This document shows positions 24,494 through 33,291 of a stretch of 64,000 nucleotides of DNA, piece by piece. The notes beneath the pieces are model-generated. The model was not told the origin of the DNA, did not search any database, and saw only the letters and a list, made by a program, of their open reading frames with translations. Numbering within the stretch: position 1 is the first letter of the stretch; each line of letters begins with the position of its first letter. Origin of the DNA: Lachnospiraceae bacterium. GTDB lineage: Bacteria; Bacillota; Clostridia; Lachnospirales; Lachnospiraceae. Position numbers and translations under genes: made by a program. Location: contig JABZIZ010000009.1 in assembly GCA_015258065.1 (NCBI GenBank), positions 38,469 to 102,468 on the forward strand. Reading direction: 5' to 3'.

Positions 24494-25093
24494 TTACTCT
24501 CCTGCAGGCATCAGCTGCCTGAGCGCATAGAGGATTTCCCGATCAAAGTCCGATTCTGATAGTCGCATTGTCAGTCCTGCAATCTTCATTCCTTCGATGG
24601 CATACATTAGATTTCTGGAAAATCCGTGCGGATCCTCGCATTCAAATTCTCCCCGTCGTATGCCATTTTCCACCATTCGCTCCAAAACAAGAGCGGCTGT
24701 ATCAAACTGATCCTTTAACGGATTTGCCGTTTCATCCTCTTTGACTTTCTGAGAAAAGTATTCGTATTCCGCAATTCCCAGATTATTTTTATGCAAAAAA
24801 AGTTGCTTCTTTTGCTCCTTGATAAAGAGAGCTAACAGATCGGAAGCCGAGCGGTATTTCAGTGTTTTCTCGTCCAGATGATCTTCCTCGTCCAACTCTT
24901 CCTCTGCCTCTGTATCCAGAACCGCCTGAAAGATTTCTGCTGTGTTGGAAAAATACAGGTACAACCCCCCTCTGGAAATCTCGCAGGCATCCACGATATC
25001 CTTCATGGTCACCGCCTTAAAACCCTTTTCGGAAAAGACGGCACGTGCTCGGTTCACGATCAGTTTTTTCTTCTGTTCGGATTTTTCTCCCAT
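24494..25093 (-). CDS. TetR/AcrR-family transcriptional regulator
   Basis: A 199-residue regulator with an N-terminal helix-turn-helix (FSEKGFKAVTMKDIVDACEI in part, then SRGGLYLYF) and a helical ligand-binding domain without recognisable ligand signature. The start at 25093 follows an almost perfect GGAGGTGAT. It lies between an uncharacterised gene and purL on the same strand. Its target is unknown; the inverted repeat TCAAAAG/CTTTTGA (25712-25733) upstream of the preceding gene is one candidate site. Confidence 0.9.
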   Translation of the reverse strand: MGEKSEQKKKLIVNRARAVFSEKGFKAVTMKDIVDACEISRGGLYLYFSNTAEIFQAVLDTEAEEELDEEDHLDEKTLKYRSASDLLALFIKEQKKQLFLHKNNLGIAEYEYFSQKVKEDETANPLKDQFDTAALVLERMVENGIRRGEFECEDPHGFSRNLMYAIEGMKIAGLTMRLSESDFDREILYALRQLMPAGE

Positions 25094-25200
25094 ATCACCT
25101 CCGTCTTTTCTCCGGAAAAATCCCTTCCTCCGCTTGTATTTACCAATTAAAAGGGGTTGGAAAAAGCCGCCGAGACATCCCCTCGTTTTCCTGTGCAACT

Positions 25201-25659
25201 CTACCTGGCAGAAGGCTCCTTATTCCATTTGACAAGGAGCTCATCCATCTTTCGGATCACCAGACAGAAAATACGGCTTTTTACTCCCTCGCTCCAAACG
25301 GCTCCTCTTGTCCTTCCTTCTAGCACATATCTGGACAGGATCGCATTCAAATCATGCATATCCTGAAGCCTTGCTCCTGCAATAAAGTTCTTTTCATCGT
25401 TCACACCCGTCCATCCTCGTCTGGAATAGGCATAATTGTAATTCCGATCCAGCATCTTCGTATCCTGGGCGTCTTTCACAAAATTGAGAAGCGTAGAATC
25501 ATAAACAGGAAAAGGCAGCGTTCCTTTCTGGCAGCGCTGCGCAGTATCCTCACCGGACTTTTCTTCTAACCAGGGGAGATATTTCATCAAAAGATCTACC
25601 CCCTTGCGGTATCTTGCAGTAAAGTCTTCGATGCTTTCTTTTCGGATCTTCTCTTCCAT
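25201..25659 (-). CDS. Conserved protein of unknown function (DUF6508-like)
   Basis: A 152-residue soluble protein without signal peptide or membrane span. The blocks FPVYDSTLLNFVKDA and DRNYNYAYSRRGW resemble a small family found mainly in Firmicutes that I recall as DUF6508; that name is tentative. ATG 25659 has a very strong AAAGGAGG site. It ends 107 bases before the TetR gene and probably shares a transcript with it. Confidence 0.7.
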   Translation of the reverse strand: MEEKIRKESIEDFTARYRKGVDLLMKYLPWLEEKSGEDTAQRCQKGTLPFPVYDSTLLNFVKDAQDTKMLDRNYNYAYSRRGWTGVNDEKNFIAGARLQDMHDLNAILSRYVLEGRTRGAVWSEGVKSRIFCLVIRKMDELLVKWNKEPSAR

Positions 25660-25711
25660 CTTAGAATCCTCCTTTAAGCGGCTTCAGACCGTTCTATGTA
25701 AGATACAAGCC

Positions 25712-25733
25712 TCAAAAGCACCCTCACTTTTGA
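25712..25733. promoter_or_regulatory. 7-8-7 inverted repeat, candidate TetR operator
   Basis: TCAAAAG (25712-25718) and CTTTTGA (25727-25733) form a perfect inverted repeat 53 bases upstream of the conserved gene that precedes tetR. The rest of the 255-base space (25660-25914) holds the tRNA-Trp promoter and nothing else that I can recognise. Confidence 0.35.
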
Positions 25734-25835
25734 AACCCAGATCATTCTATCATCCTGAATTTAAAAAGTACATAGAAATCTGACGTATCTGTCATTATGT
25801 GACCCTTCCTGTGATGGATTTTAGAAAAAAACAGC

Positions 25836-25864
25836 TTGCGCACCGGAGGTCTCCTTGTTATAAT
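25836..25864 (+). promoter_or_regulatory. Predicted promoter of tRNA-Trp
   Basis: TTGCGC (25836-25841) and a consensus TATAAT (25859-25864) are 17 bp apart, 50 bp upstream of the tRNA. Confidence 0.7.
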
Positions 25865-25914
25865 ACTCTCTGTCGTTAAAAGCGATCGGACATCGTCCGG
25901 ATAGGATGACCTGA

Positions 25915-25986
25915 AGGGGAATCATACAATGGCTAGTATTGCGGTCTCCAAAACCGTTCATGCGGGTTCGAATCCTGCTTCCCCTG
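25915..25986 (+). tRNA. tRNA-Trp (anticodon CCA)
   Basis: A 72-base cloverleaf: acceptor AGGGGAA/TTCCCCT, D-arm ATAC/GTAT, anticodon stem GCGGT/ACCGT with loop CTCCAAA giving CCA, T-arm GCGGG-TTCGAAT-CCTGC, discriminator G as expected for tryptophan. CCA is not encoded. A terminator follows within 15 bases. Confidence 0.97.
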
Positions 25987-25996
25987 TTAAAATAAA

Positions 25997-26030
25997 AACC
26001 TCGGAGATACCATTTCTCCGAGGTTTTTTT
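25997..26030. terminator. Bidirectional terminator between tRNA-Trp and radA
   Basis: AACCTCGGAGA (25997-26007) and TCTCCGAGGTT (26015-26025) form a perfect 11-bp stem with a T7 run on the plus strand and an A/T-rich run giving U-rich RNA on the minus strand, so it can end both the tRNA-Trp and radA transcripts. Confidence 0.9.
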
Positions 26031-26043
26031 GATCAGATCTGTC

Positions 26044-27438
26044 TTAGATCAGATCCATCGCCTGCCTGACGTTCTCGACCCCGATCAATTTGATTTTCTT
26101 TCGATCCTCTTCCTTTAGCTGCACGCGCCCCATCGAAGCTTTCGGAAGGAGGCAAACGGTAAAGCCGAGCTTCAGCGCCTCTTTCACGCGCTCGTTTGCC
26201 ATCGAGACGGCACGCACCTCTCCGGATAAGCCCACTTCTCCAAAGGCAACCAAAAAGGGATCGACCGGACGATTTCTGAAACTGGAGATGATCGCCAGGC
26301 AGATTCCCAAATCCATGGCAGGCTCTGTCAACTTCATCCCGCCCGCCAGGTTGACATAGGCATCACAATCTGACATCTGAAGACCGATTCTTTTTTCCAG
26401 AACCGCCATCAACAGATTGACTCTGTTATAATCCATGCCGTTTGCCTGTCTTCTGGGATAGCCGAAATTCGTACGGCAAACCAGCGCCTGTATTTCAATC
26501 ATAATTGGTCTGCTTCCTTCCATGGAGCAGGACACGATCGAGCCCCCGGCATCTTTGGGGCGTCCGTCCAGCATAAATTCGGAAGGATTTTCCACTTCCA
26601 TCAGTCCTTCCGAACGCATTTCAAATACGCCGATTTCGTTGGTAGAACCAAAACGGTTTTTGACCGCACGCAGAATTTTATAGGAGGCATTCCGGTCTCC
26701 TTCAAAATAGAGGACCGTGTCCACCATGTGCTCCAGAACTTTAGGCCCCGCTACCATCCCCTCTTTGGTGACATGGCCCACAATCAGGATGGCGATGTTC
26801 TCCTGCTTGGCAATTCGAAGCAGCATTCCCGTTGTTTCCCTGACCTGTGAAACACTCCCCGGTGCAGATGAAATCTCTTCATGAAACATCGTTTGAATGG
26901 AGTCGATCACCACAATCTCCGGCCTCACACGCAGCAACGTCTCTTCTATGACGCTTAAATTCGTTTCCGCCAGAAATAGAAGATCCTTTGTGAATACGCC
27001 AATCCTGTCCGCTCTCAACTTAATCTGCCTTGCCGACTCTTCCCCGGAAACATAAAGAACACTTCTGCCGTCCATAGAAAAAAAACGGGCACTTTGAAGG
27101 AGCAAAGTCGATTTACCAACACCCGGATCCCCACCAATCAGCACCAAAGACCCTTTTACCAATCCTCCGCCCAGCACACGGTTCAGCTCTTTAAAATGGG
27201 TGTCGAAGCGTTCCTCTCCATCTCCTGACTTGATTTCAGACAACAGAAGCGGTTGGTTCTTCGGCTGAAGATTTCCTCCCGCAGAAAAAGAGCCGGTGCT
27301 TGCTCTACTTCCCTTTCCCTTCACCGGCTCTTCTACAAAACTATTCCACTCTTTGCAGGATGGGCACTGCCCCATCCACTTTGCAGATTCATATCCGCAG
27401 TTCCGACAGAAAAAAACGGTTTTATTCTTCCCTGTCAT
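26044..27438 (-). CDS. radA: DNA repair protein RadA
   Basis: A 464-residue RecA-like ATPase that promotes branch migration in recombinational repair. An N-terminal zinc finger (CRNCGYESAKWMGQCPSC) leads into a RecA core with Walker A GGDPGVGKST, Walker B VVIDSIQT and the RadA-specific KNRFGSTNE, then a Lon-protease-like C-terminal domain without catalytic Ser/Lys dyad. Length and motifs are standard. ATG 27438 overlaps the clpC stop (ATGA), so it is translationally coupled to clpC, the usual clpC-radA order of Firmicutes. Confidence 0.97.
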   Translation of the reverse strand: MTGKNKTVFFCRNCGYESAKWMGQCPSCKEWNSFVEEPVKGKGSRASTGSFSAGGNLQPKNQPLLLSEIKSGDGEERFDTHFKELNRVLGGGLVKGSLVLIGGDPGVGKSTLLLQSARFFSMDGRSVLYVSGEESARQIKLRADRIGVFTKDLLFLAETNLSVIEETLLRVRPEIVVIDSIQTMFHEEISSAPGSVSQVRETTGMLLRIAKQENIAILIVGHVTKEGMVAGPKVLEHMVDTVLYFEGDRNASYKILRAVKNRFGSTNEIGVFEMRSEGLMEVENPSEFMLDGRPKDAGGSIVSCSMEGSRPIMIEIQALVCRTNFGYPRRQANGMDYNRVNLLMAVLEKRIGLQMSDCDAYVNLAGGMKLTEPAMDLGICLAIISSFRNRPVDPFLVAFGEVGLSGEVRAVSMANERVKEALKLGFTVCLLPKASMGRVQLKEEDRKKIKLIGVENVRQAMDLI

Positions 27439-29924
27439 CCTTTCACCTGCTTCACTTTCTTGGTTCTCCCCGTTTGTCTCTTATTCACCGGCGAAAAGAC
27501 TGCCTTTCCGTCTTTCAAATCCGCTTTTACAGCCTCCTTCGCTGCAATGGTCCCGTTCAGCAGGGCAAGCGCCATCTCGTCTTCGATCATCGACTGCATC
27601 GCACGTTTTAAAGGCCTTGCCCCCATCTTGGCATCCGCATAATGATCGACCAGGTAAGCTTTTAATGCACTGCTCATCTTCAGATCGATCCCCATCTGTT
27701 CCTTGCAACGCTTTTCAAATTGTGCCGCCAAAAGGTCCACGATCTGCAGCATCTCTTCATGGTTGAGCGGATGAAAGACCATAATCTCATCGATTCGGTT
27801 GATAAATTCCGGTTTGAAGAGCCGCTTTACCTCTTCCATCACGCCGGACTTCATTGTCTCATAATCCTTTTGCTCATTGGACTCGTTTGCAAACCCCAGA
27901 TGCTTTGGTGCAACGATCCTCTGTGCCCCGACATTGGAAGTCATGATCAAAATCGTGTTTTTAAAGCTGACCTTTCTGCCTTTGGCATCCGTCATGTGCC
28001 CGTCATCTAAAACCTGCAGAAGCACATTGAAAATATCCGGATGTGCCTTTTCCACCTCATCAAACAGAATCACAGAGTACGGATGGGTGCGCACCTTTTC
28101 GGAAAGTTGACCTCCCTCTTCATACCCGACATATCCGGGCGGAGAGCCAATCAATTTGGACACCGAATGCCCTTCCATATATTCGGACATATCTACCCGG
28201 ATTAAAGCATCTTCTGAACCGAAAAGTGCCTCGGCAAGCGCCTTGGACAACTCCGTTTTGCCAACACCGGTCGGTCCCAAAAACAGGAAGGAACCGATCG
28301 GACGATTCGGATTCTGCAACCCGACCCGTCCTCTTCTGACTGCCTTTGTCACCGCCTCTACTGCTTCCTTCTGTCCGATGACACGGTGATGAAGTTCCTC
28401 GTCCAATTTGAGTAATCTTGTGCTCTCTTTTTCGGCAATCTTAGTAACCGGAATCTTGGTCCAGTCTGCAATGACCTGCTCAATGTCTTTTTCTTCTACC
28501 GTAAGAGGATGGAGACGAAGGTTCCTCTCGTTCAAAAGCTTCATTCTGGAAAGCTTTCCTGCCATCTCATTCTGCTTCCGATTGCACTCTCCTGCTTTCA
28601 GAAAATCATTTTCCTTCAGCGCTTCTTCGATGGAGGCATCCAACTCCTTGATCTGTACTTCCAATTTCTTCATCTGAGGTGTCACCGCCAGTGTATGCAG
28701 ACGCACCGCGGCAGCGGCTTCATCAATCAAATCGATGGCCTTATCCGGCAGATTCCGGTCATTGATGTACCTCTCTGACAAATCGACTGCCGCCTTCAGC
28801 GCTGCCTGCGCAATCTTTACATGGTGATGCTCTTCATATTTGTGTGCTACGCCACTCAAAATGGCTAACGTCTCTTCTTTTGACGGTTCCTCGATGTTTA
28901 CCGGTTGGAATCTTCTCTCCAGCGCCGCATCCTTTTCCACATATTTCCGGTACTCCGTGATGGTCGTAGCACCGATCATCTGCACTTCCCCTCTGGCAAG
29001 AGAAGGTTTTAGAATATTGGAGGCGTCAATCGAACCTTCCGCACCGCCTGCTCCGATCAAGGTGTGCATTTCATCCACAAAAAGAATGATGTTCTGATCA
29101 TCCCTGACTTCCTGAATGACTTTTTTGATCCGCTCTTCAAATTCTCCACGGTATTTGCTGCCTGCCACCATTCCGGAAATATCCAGTGTGAGCAGCCTCT
29201 TGTTTTTGACGGTAAGCGGCACGTCTCCCGATACGATGCGCCTTGCCAGTCCTTCTACCACCGCCGTTTTACCGACCCCGGGCTCTCCAATTAAACAGGG
29301 ATTATTCTTCGTTCGCCTGCTGAGAATCTGTACCACGCGCCTGATTTCGGCTTCTCTTCCAATGACCGGATCCAACTTTCCCTCTTCTGCAAGCGCCGTC
29401 AAATCTCTGCTATATTTTTCAAGAACGGATCCTTTTTTCTTGCCACCACTCTTTTGCTGCCCCAGATCTTCCTTTACAAGGCTCGGATCCTCTCCCATCG
29501 CTGAGAGCGTCTCCGCATAGACCTTTTGAATCTGAACGCCCATGGTGGAAATCAGCCGCAGCGCAACATTTTCGCCTTCTTTGATGAGTGCTAACAGAAT
29601 GTGTTCCGTGCCGATGCGATCCGCATGAAAGCGCTTCGACAAACGTTCTGCCTCTTCTAACACCTTCTGCGCCCGTGGAGAAAATCCATCCGCATCCAGG
29701 GTGGCTACCGCCCCGTCCTGCACAATCAGATCCCGGATCATATTCATGAGTCTTTCTTCGCTGACCCCATTGTCCTGCAAAATCCTGGACGCCACACACT
29801 GCTGCGTTTTCACCAGACTGATTAAGATGTGTTCTGTCCCGACATAGTTCAACTGCAATGTCTGCGCCGTCTTACGCGCCTGTTTTAAAACTTCTCTTGC
29901 TTTATCTGTATATTTTGTTTCCAT
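27435..29924 (-). CDS. clpC: ClpC-type AAA+ unfoldase
   Basis: A 829-residue chaperone that unfolds proteins for the ClpP protease. Order: two Clp-N repeats (from KYTDKAREVLKQARK), first AAA domain with Walker A GEPGVGKTA and Walker B ILFVDEMH, a UVR-like middle segment (about ALKENDFLKAGECNRKQNEM), second AAA domain with GPTGVGKTE and VILFDEVEKAH, and the D2-small domain. ATG 29924 (METKYTDKAREVL) fits the family, but its ribosome site AAGGA is unusually far (about 15 bases, across a T run). GTG 29966, overlapping the gntR stop behind AGGAG, would add 14 residues and couple the gene to gntR. CtsR, McsA and McsB genes are absent here. Confidence 0.94.
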   Translation of the reverse strand: METKYTDKAREVLKQARKTAQTLQLNYVGTEHILISLVKTQQCVASRILQDNGVSEERLMNMIRDLIVQDGAVATLDADGFSPRAQKVLEEAERLSKRFHADRIGTEHILLALIKEGENVALRLISTMGVQIQKVYAETLSAMGEDPSLVKEDLGQQKSGGKKKGSVLEKYSRDLTALAEEGKLDPVIGREAEIRRVVQILSRRTKNNPCLIGEPGVGKTAVVEGLARRIVSGDVPLTVKNKRLLTLDISGMVAGSKYRGEFEERIKKVIQEVRDDQNIILFVDEMHTLIGAGGAEGSIDASNILKPSLARGEVQMIGATTITEYRKYVEKDAALERRFQPVNIEEPSKEETLAILSGVAHKYEEHHHVKIAQAALKAAVDLSERYINDRNLPDKAIDLIDEAAAAVRLHTLAVTPQMKKLEVQIKELDASIEEALKENDFLKAGECNRKQNEMAGKLSRMKLLNERNLRLHPLTVEEKDIEQVIADWTKIPVTKIAEKESTRLLKLDEELHHRVIGQKEAVEAVTKAVRRGRVGLQNPNRPIGSFLFLGPTGVGKTELSKALAEALFGSEDALIRVDMSEYMEGHSVSKLIGSPPGYVGYEEGGQLSEKVRTHPYSVILFDEVEKAHPDIFNVLLQVLDDGHMTDAKGRKVSFKNTILIMTSNVGAQRIVAPKHLGFANESNEQKDYETMKSGVMEEVKRLFKPEFINRIDEIMVFHPLNHEEMLQIVDLLAAQFEKRCKEQMGIDLKMSSALKAYLVDHYADAKMGARPLKRAMQSMIEDEMALALLNGTIAAKEAVKADLKDGKAVFSPVNKRQTGRTKKVKQVKG

Positions 29925-29965
29925 AAAAAAAAATAAAATCCTTTCCGTAAGAGAAATAAAAGACA

Positions 29966-30352
29966 CTACTCCTGTACACGATGCCCCTTACAGTTGTCAA
30001 AGAGATGATCCACCAACTCGTGAACTTCCTCTCTACTTACCCCCCTGCAGAATGCGCGTGCCAGCACAATGGCAAGATTCTGTTCTGTCTCCTGCAATGC
30101 TTCCAGCTTATCGATATCCACCGCAATCACCACACCACGTCTGCGATCAATTTTGACAAAGCCTTCCTGCTGCAAAATGGTATAAGCCTTGTTCACCGTA
30201 TGCATATTGATGCCGATCGTTTCGGCCAGCGCCCGCACACTGGGAAGCTGATCTCCGTCATGATACTGTGCTGTAGCAATGCCCAGAATAATTTGATTGC
30301 ATAACTGCGTGTAAATCGCTTCACTGCTGTTAAAATCAATTTCTATCAACAT
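29966..30352 (-). CDS. GntR-family transcriptional regulator, YtrA-like
   Basis: A 128-residue regulator: an N-terminal winged helix-turn-helix (SSEAIYTQLCNQII, DGDQLPSVRALAETIGINMH in part, TVNKAYTILQQEGF) and a short, about 50-residue helical tail with no ligand domain, the size typical of the YtrA subfamily. ATG 30352 has AGGAGA seven bases upstream. Its promoter is embedded in an 18-bp perfect inverted repeat, pointing to autoregulation, and clpC and radA follow with overlapping or near-overlapping starts, so it probably controls the Clp operon in the place where CtsR is usually found. The inducing signal is unknown. Confidence 0.9.
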   Translation of the reverse strand: MLIEIDFNSSEAIYTQLCNQIILGIATAQYHDGDQLPSVRALAETIGINMHTVNKAYTILQQEGFVKIDRRRGVVIAVDIDKLEALQETEQNLAIVLARAFCRGVSREEVHELVDHLFDNCKGHRVQE

Positions 30353-30356
30353 GATA

Positions 30357-30399
30357 ATATCTCCTACTGTTATACGTATTATATAACAGTAGGAGATAT
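30357..30399. promoter_or_regulatory. 18-bp perfect inverted repeat, operator of the gntR-clpC-radA operon
   Basis: ATATCTCCTACTGTTATA (30357-30374) and its exact reverse complement (30382-30399) are separated by 7 bp. The repeat covers the -10 element, the spacer and the gntR ribosome site. This fits a long dyad bound by a YtrA-type GntR protein. Confidence 0.85.
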
Positions 30400-30406
30400 C
30401 CGTCAA
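30378..30406 (-). promoter_or_regulatory. Promoter of the gntR-clpC-radA operon
   Basis: Minus-strand TTGACG (30406-30401) and TATAAT (30383-30378) with a 17-bp spacer, inside the palindromic operator. The -35 element begins immediately after the stop codon of the upstream SH3 gene. Confidence 0.85.
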
Positions 30407-31867
30407 TCACTTCTCTTTCGGTCTGAGGAACCCATATTCCATGTCATCTTCATCCCCGCCGACCATGAAATTCTTGGGTTTTCTGGGAGCGGGTTTCGAA
30501 CCGGCAGCCGGAGAAACTACTCGATTCCTCGCATCATCTTCATAGGAATCTCCATCATCGTCCTCTTCATCCTCATCTGCGTCGTCTTCCTGATCCTCTT
30601 CGTCGTCCTCTTCGTCTTCTTCATCCTCATCCTCTTCGTCTTCGTCGTCTTCCTCGTCCTCATCCTCTTCGAAGGATTCCCTTCGAGAACGTCTCCGACC
30701 TCTTCGATCCTCCTCGTACCCGTCTTCATCCTCAACGCCCTCGGCAAAACGGCGGAAGCGTGCCGCTGTTGCGATGAGAAGGATTAACAGAAGCAGGACT
30801 GCGGCCGCCAGCGCAATAATGAGGATTTTAAAGAGTTTCACCTTTTTTTCCAGCGTCTGCGCCCTGGTCGAATCTGCATAGGCACTTAACAAATTCTCTA
30901 CCTTGATTCTGGGGGTGCCTGCCGCATTGTTATCATATAGCCATGCAACTTCCGCACCACTCTCATCCGCTTCATATTTAATCGTATATTGTTTTCCGGC
31001 ATCCGGATCCTCTGTCTGTGTAGAAGCCTGTGCATCTGCAGAAGCTTGCGCTTGGGCTGAAGCATCGCTTGCCGCATTCTCCGAACTGTCTCCGGCGGCC
31101 TCCGCCTCCTGAGAAGCCGTACTTCCGGTGGTACTGTCCGTGTCACTGGTGGTATTTGCCGTGTTCGATGTGTTTGCGGTGTTCGACGCATTGGCAGTGT
31201 TCTGTGTATTGGCAGAAGAAGCGTTCGTTGTATTTGCCGACTGGGTAGGTGAACTCCCCTCCGTCACCAGATTCGCACGAATATACCCGGTGTTCCCGTT
31301 ATAGCTGATGCGGTACCATTTCTTTCCGTCAGAAGCGGTTGTTTCGCCGGTGATCGTCAGAGAAGAGCCATTTGACAGCGACCCCTGGGAAGAATAGGAA
31401 ACACCGGGGCCACTGCGAATATTGCAATTTTTTCCTGCAGAAATATAGGCTTCCTTGCTCCCCGTATCCGTAACATTAAAATTTCCGCTGCCGGAGGATG
31501 TCGTTGTCTGGGTAGAAGCGGCCGCCTGGGTGCTGGTAGTAGAGGCGCTTCCTGTACCGGAAGCCTTTGGCACCGTATCTGTCGTGGAAACCAAATCTCC
31601 CCTGATGTATCCGGTCCCGCCCACTACATTGACCTGATACCAAACCTGACCGTTGGCATCTGTTACCTGGGACAGCAGATCTACGGTTGCATCCTTGCTA
31701 AAAGATCCGATTGCCTTGCTGTTCGAATCTGCGCTCTGCCTCACCCTCGAACTGTATTTCACCTTGCCACTGGCTGCAAAAGCCGGATTCGCACTTCCCA
31801 GTGCCAGCACAAGAGCCAGCGTACCTCCGGCTAAAGTTGTGATCACTCTTCCTGATTGTTTCTTCAT
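30407..31867 (-). CDS. SH3b-domain membrane protein with polyacidic C-terminal tail
   Basis: A 486-residue protein: signal peptide (about 1-32, ending AFAA), SH3b domain 1 (about 35-95, with VNVVGGTGYIRGDLV), a Ser/Thr linker, SH3b domain 2 (about 143-202, with NCNIRSGPGVSY and NGNTGYIRANLV), a Ser/Thr/Asn/Ala-rich stretch (203-290), a conserved block around WLYDNNAAGTPRIKVENLL, one membrane span (about 346-368), an Arg-rich patch (RRGRRRSRR) and about 45 nearly uninterrupted Asp/Glu residues (400-445) before a short tail. SH3b domains usually bind peptidoglycan, so the outer part likely touches the wall while the acidic tail faces the cytoplasm. No partner is known. ATG 31867 has GGGAGTG at a distance of 11 bases. 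Confidence 0.88.
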   Translation of the reverse strand: MKKQSGRVITTLAGGTLALVLALGSANPAFAASGKVKYSSRVRQSADSNSKAIGSFSKDATVDLLSQVTDANGQVWYQVNVVGGTGYIRGDLVSTTDTVPKASGTGSASTTSTQAAASTQTTTSSGSGNFNVTDTGSKEAYISAGKNCNIRSGPGVSYSSQGSLSNGSSLTITGETTASDGKKWYRISYNGNTGYIRANLVTEGSSPTQSANTTNASSANTQNTANASNTANTSNTANTTSDTDSTTGSTASQEAEAAGDSSENAASDASAQAQASADAQASTQTEDPDAGKQYTIKYEADESGAEVAWLYDNNAAGTPRIKVENLLSAYADSTRAQTLEKKVKLFKILIIALAAAVLLLLILLIATAARFRRFAEGVEDEDGYEEDRRGRRRSRRESFEEDEDEEDDEDEEDEDEEDEEDDEEDQEDDADEDEEDDDGDSYEDDARNRVVSPAAGSKPAPRKPKNFMVGGDEDDMEYGFLRPKEK

Positions 31868-31944
31868 ACTTCTTCTTCACTCCCATCTATGATTTCAATG
31901 CTTCATTGTAATATAAAATGCCATCCGGCGCTACTACTCATTTT

Positions 31945-33255
31945 CTACATTCCGCTTTCATCTTCACGAAAAACCGGTGATTCAGAAGAATCGATCGCAC
32001 TTCCAATATCCGTACGCATATATTTATTTTCGAAGGTCACCCATTCTGTTGCCTCATAGGCTTTTGCTCTGGCTTCCTGCAACGTTTTTCCCTTTGCCGT
32101 AATCCCCAGTACACGGCCGCCGCTTGTGACAACTTCGTTCTTCTCGTTCCGCTTTGTTCCGGCATGGAAACAGTACACGTCTTCCTTGTCGCAAAAAGCA
32201 TCCAACCCGTGAATCACCTTACCGGTTTCATAAGAAACGGGATACCCCTTGCTGGCAAGTACCACGCAAACACAGGCATCCTCTTCAAAGGTCACCGGAA
32301 GATCCGCCAGCGTTCCGTCCATACATGCCTCCATCACATCCACCAGGTCCGTTTTGAGTCTTGGCAAAACCACCTGGGCCTCCGGATCCCCAAATCTGGC
32401 ATTGAATTCCAGAACCTTTGGTCCCTCCTCTGTCAACATGAGTCCGAAGAAGATGACGCCTTTAAATTCTCTCCCCTCCTGCCGCATGGCATCCACCGTC
32501 TTTTGGTAGATCTTCTCTTTGCAAAAACGATCGACCTCCTTCGTATAAAAGGGACTGGGAGAGAAGTTTCCCATTCCACCGGTATTGGGCCCCTGATCTC
32601 CATCCTGCGCCCGCTTGTGGTCCTGTGCGGAAGACATGAGCCGAATCGTTTTCCCGTCTACAAAAGAGAGCATGGAGATCTCACGCCCGGTCATAAATTC
32701 CTCAATGACCATTTGATCGCCTGCCGACCCGAATTTCTTCTCTTCCATAATCTGCTTCACGCCCGCCCTTGCTTCTTCTAAGGTGTGGCAGATCAGGACT
32801 CCCTTGCCCAGCGCCAGCCCGTCTGCCTTTAGAACGACAGGCATCTTCGCCCTCTCCAAATAGGCATAGGCCTCTTCCGGCTTTGAAAAGCTCTCATACG
32901 CCGCTGTCGGTATGCCGTATTTTTTCATCAGATCTTTGGCAAAAGACTTGCTTCCCTCCAGAATCGCTGCGTTTTTCCTCGGTCCAAAAATACGAAGTCC
33001 CGCCCTTTCAAACACGTCCACAATTCCGCCAACCAGAGGATCATCCATCCCCACCACCGTCAAATCGATCCGATGTTCCTTTGCAAAAGTAAGGAGCTTG
33101 TCAAACTCCATGGGTCCGATCGGAACGCACTCGGCAATCTCTGCAATTCCGGCATTACCGGGCGCACAGTACAGTTTTTCCACTTTCGGACTTCTGCGAA
33201 GTGCCATCGCAATGGCATGCTCTCTTCCTCCGCCGCCTACAATTAATATGTCCAT
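31945..33255 (-). CDS. purD: Phosphoribosylamine--glycine ligase
   Basis: A 436-residue ATP-grasp enzyme joining phosphoribosylamine and glycine to give GAR, step two of purine synthesis. Conserved blocks are GGGGREHAIAMAL at the N-terminus, VLKADGLALGKGV, GDQGPNTGGMGNFSPSPF and EFNARFGDPEAQVVLPRL. The length is standard. ATG 33255 follows GAGGATGAGAA. It closes the purE-purM-purN-purD run, 36 bases after purN; 77 bases separate it from the SH3 gene. Confidence 0.98.
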   Translation of the reverse strand: MDILIVGGGGREHAIAMALRRSPKVEKLYCAPGNAGIAEIAECVPIGPMEFDKLLTFAKEHRIDLTVVGMDDPLVGGIVDVFERAGLRIFGPRKNAAILEGSKSFAKDLMKKYGIPTAAYESFSKPEEAYAYLERAKMPVVLKADGLALGKGVLICHTLEEARAGVKQIMEEKKFGSAGDQMVIEEFMTGREISMLSFVDGKTIRLMSSAQDHKRAQDGDQGPNTGGMGNFSPSPFYTKEVDRFCKEKIYQKTVDAMRQEGREFKGVIFFGLMLTEEGPKVLEFNARFGDPEAQVVLPRLKTDLVDVMEACMDGTLADLPVTFEEDACVCVVLASKGYPVSYETGKVIHGLDAFCDKEDVYCFHAGTKRNEKNEVVTSGGRVLGITAKGKTLQEARAKAYEATEWVTFENKYMRTDIGSAIDSSESPVFREDESGM

Positions 33256-33291
33256 TTCTCATCCTCATCTTCCGTCTCTATCCGATACCGG

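Noticed and set aside
25660..26043. tRNA-Trp as an integration site of a mobile element
   Set aside because: No duplicated tRNA 3' end, integrase or foreign-looking genes flank it; the genes on both sides are housekeeping.
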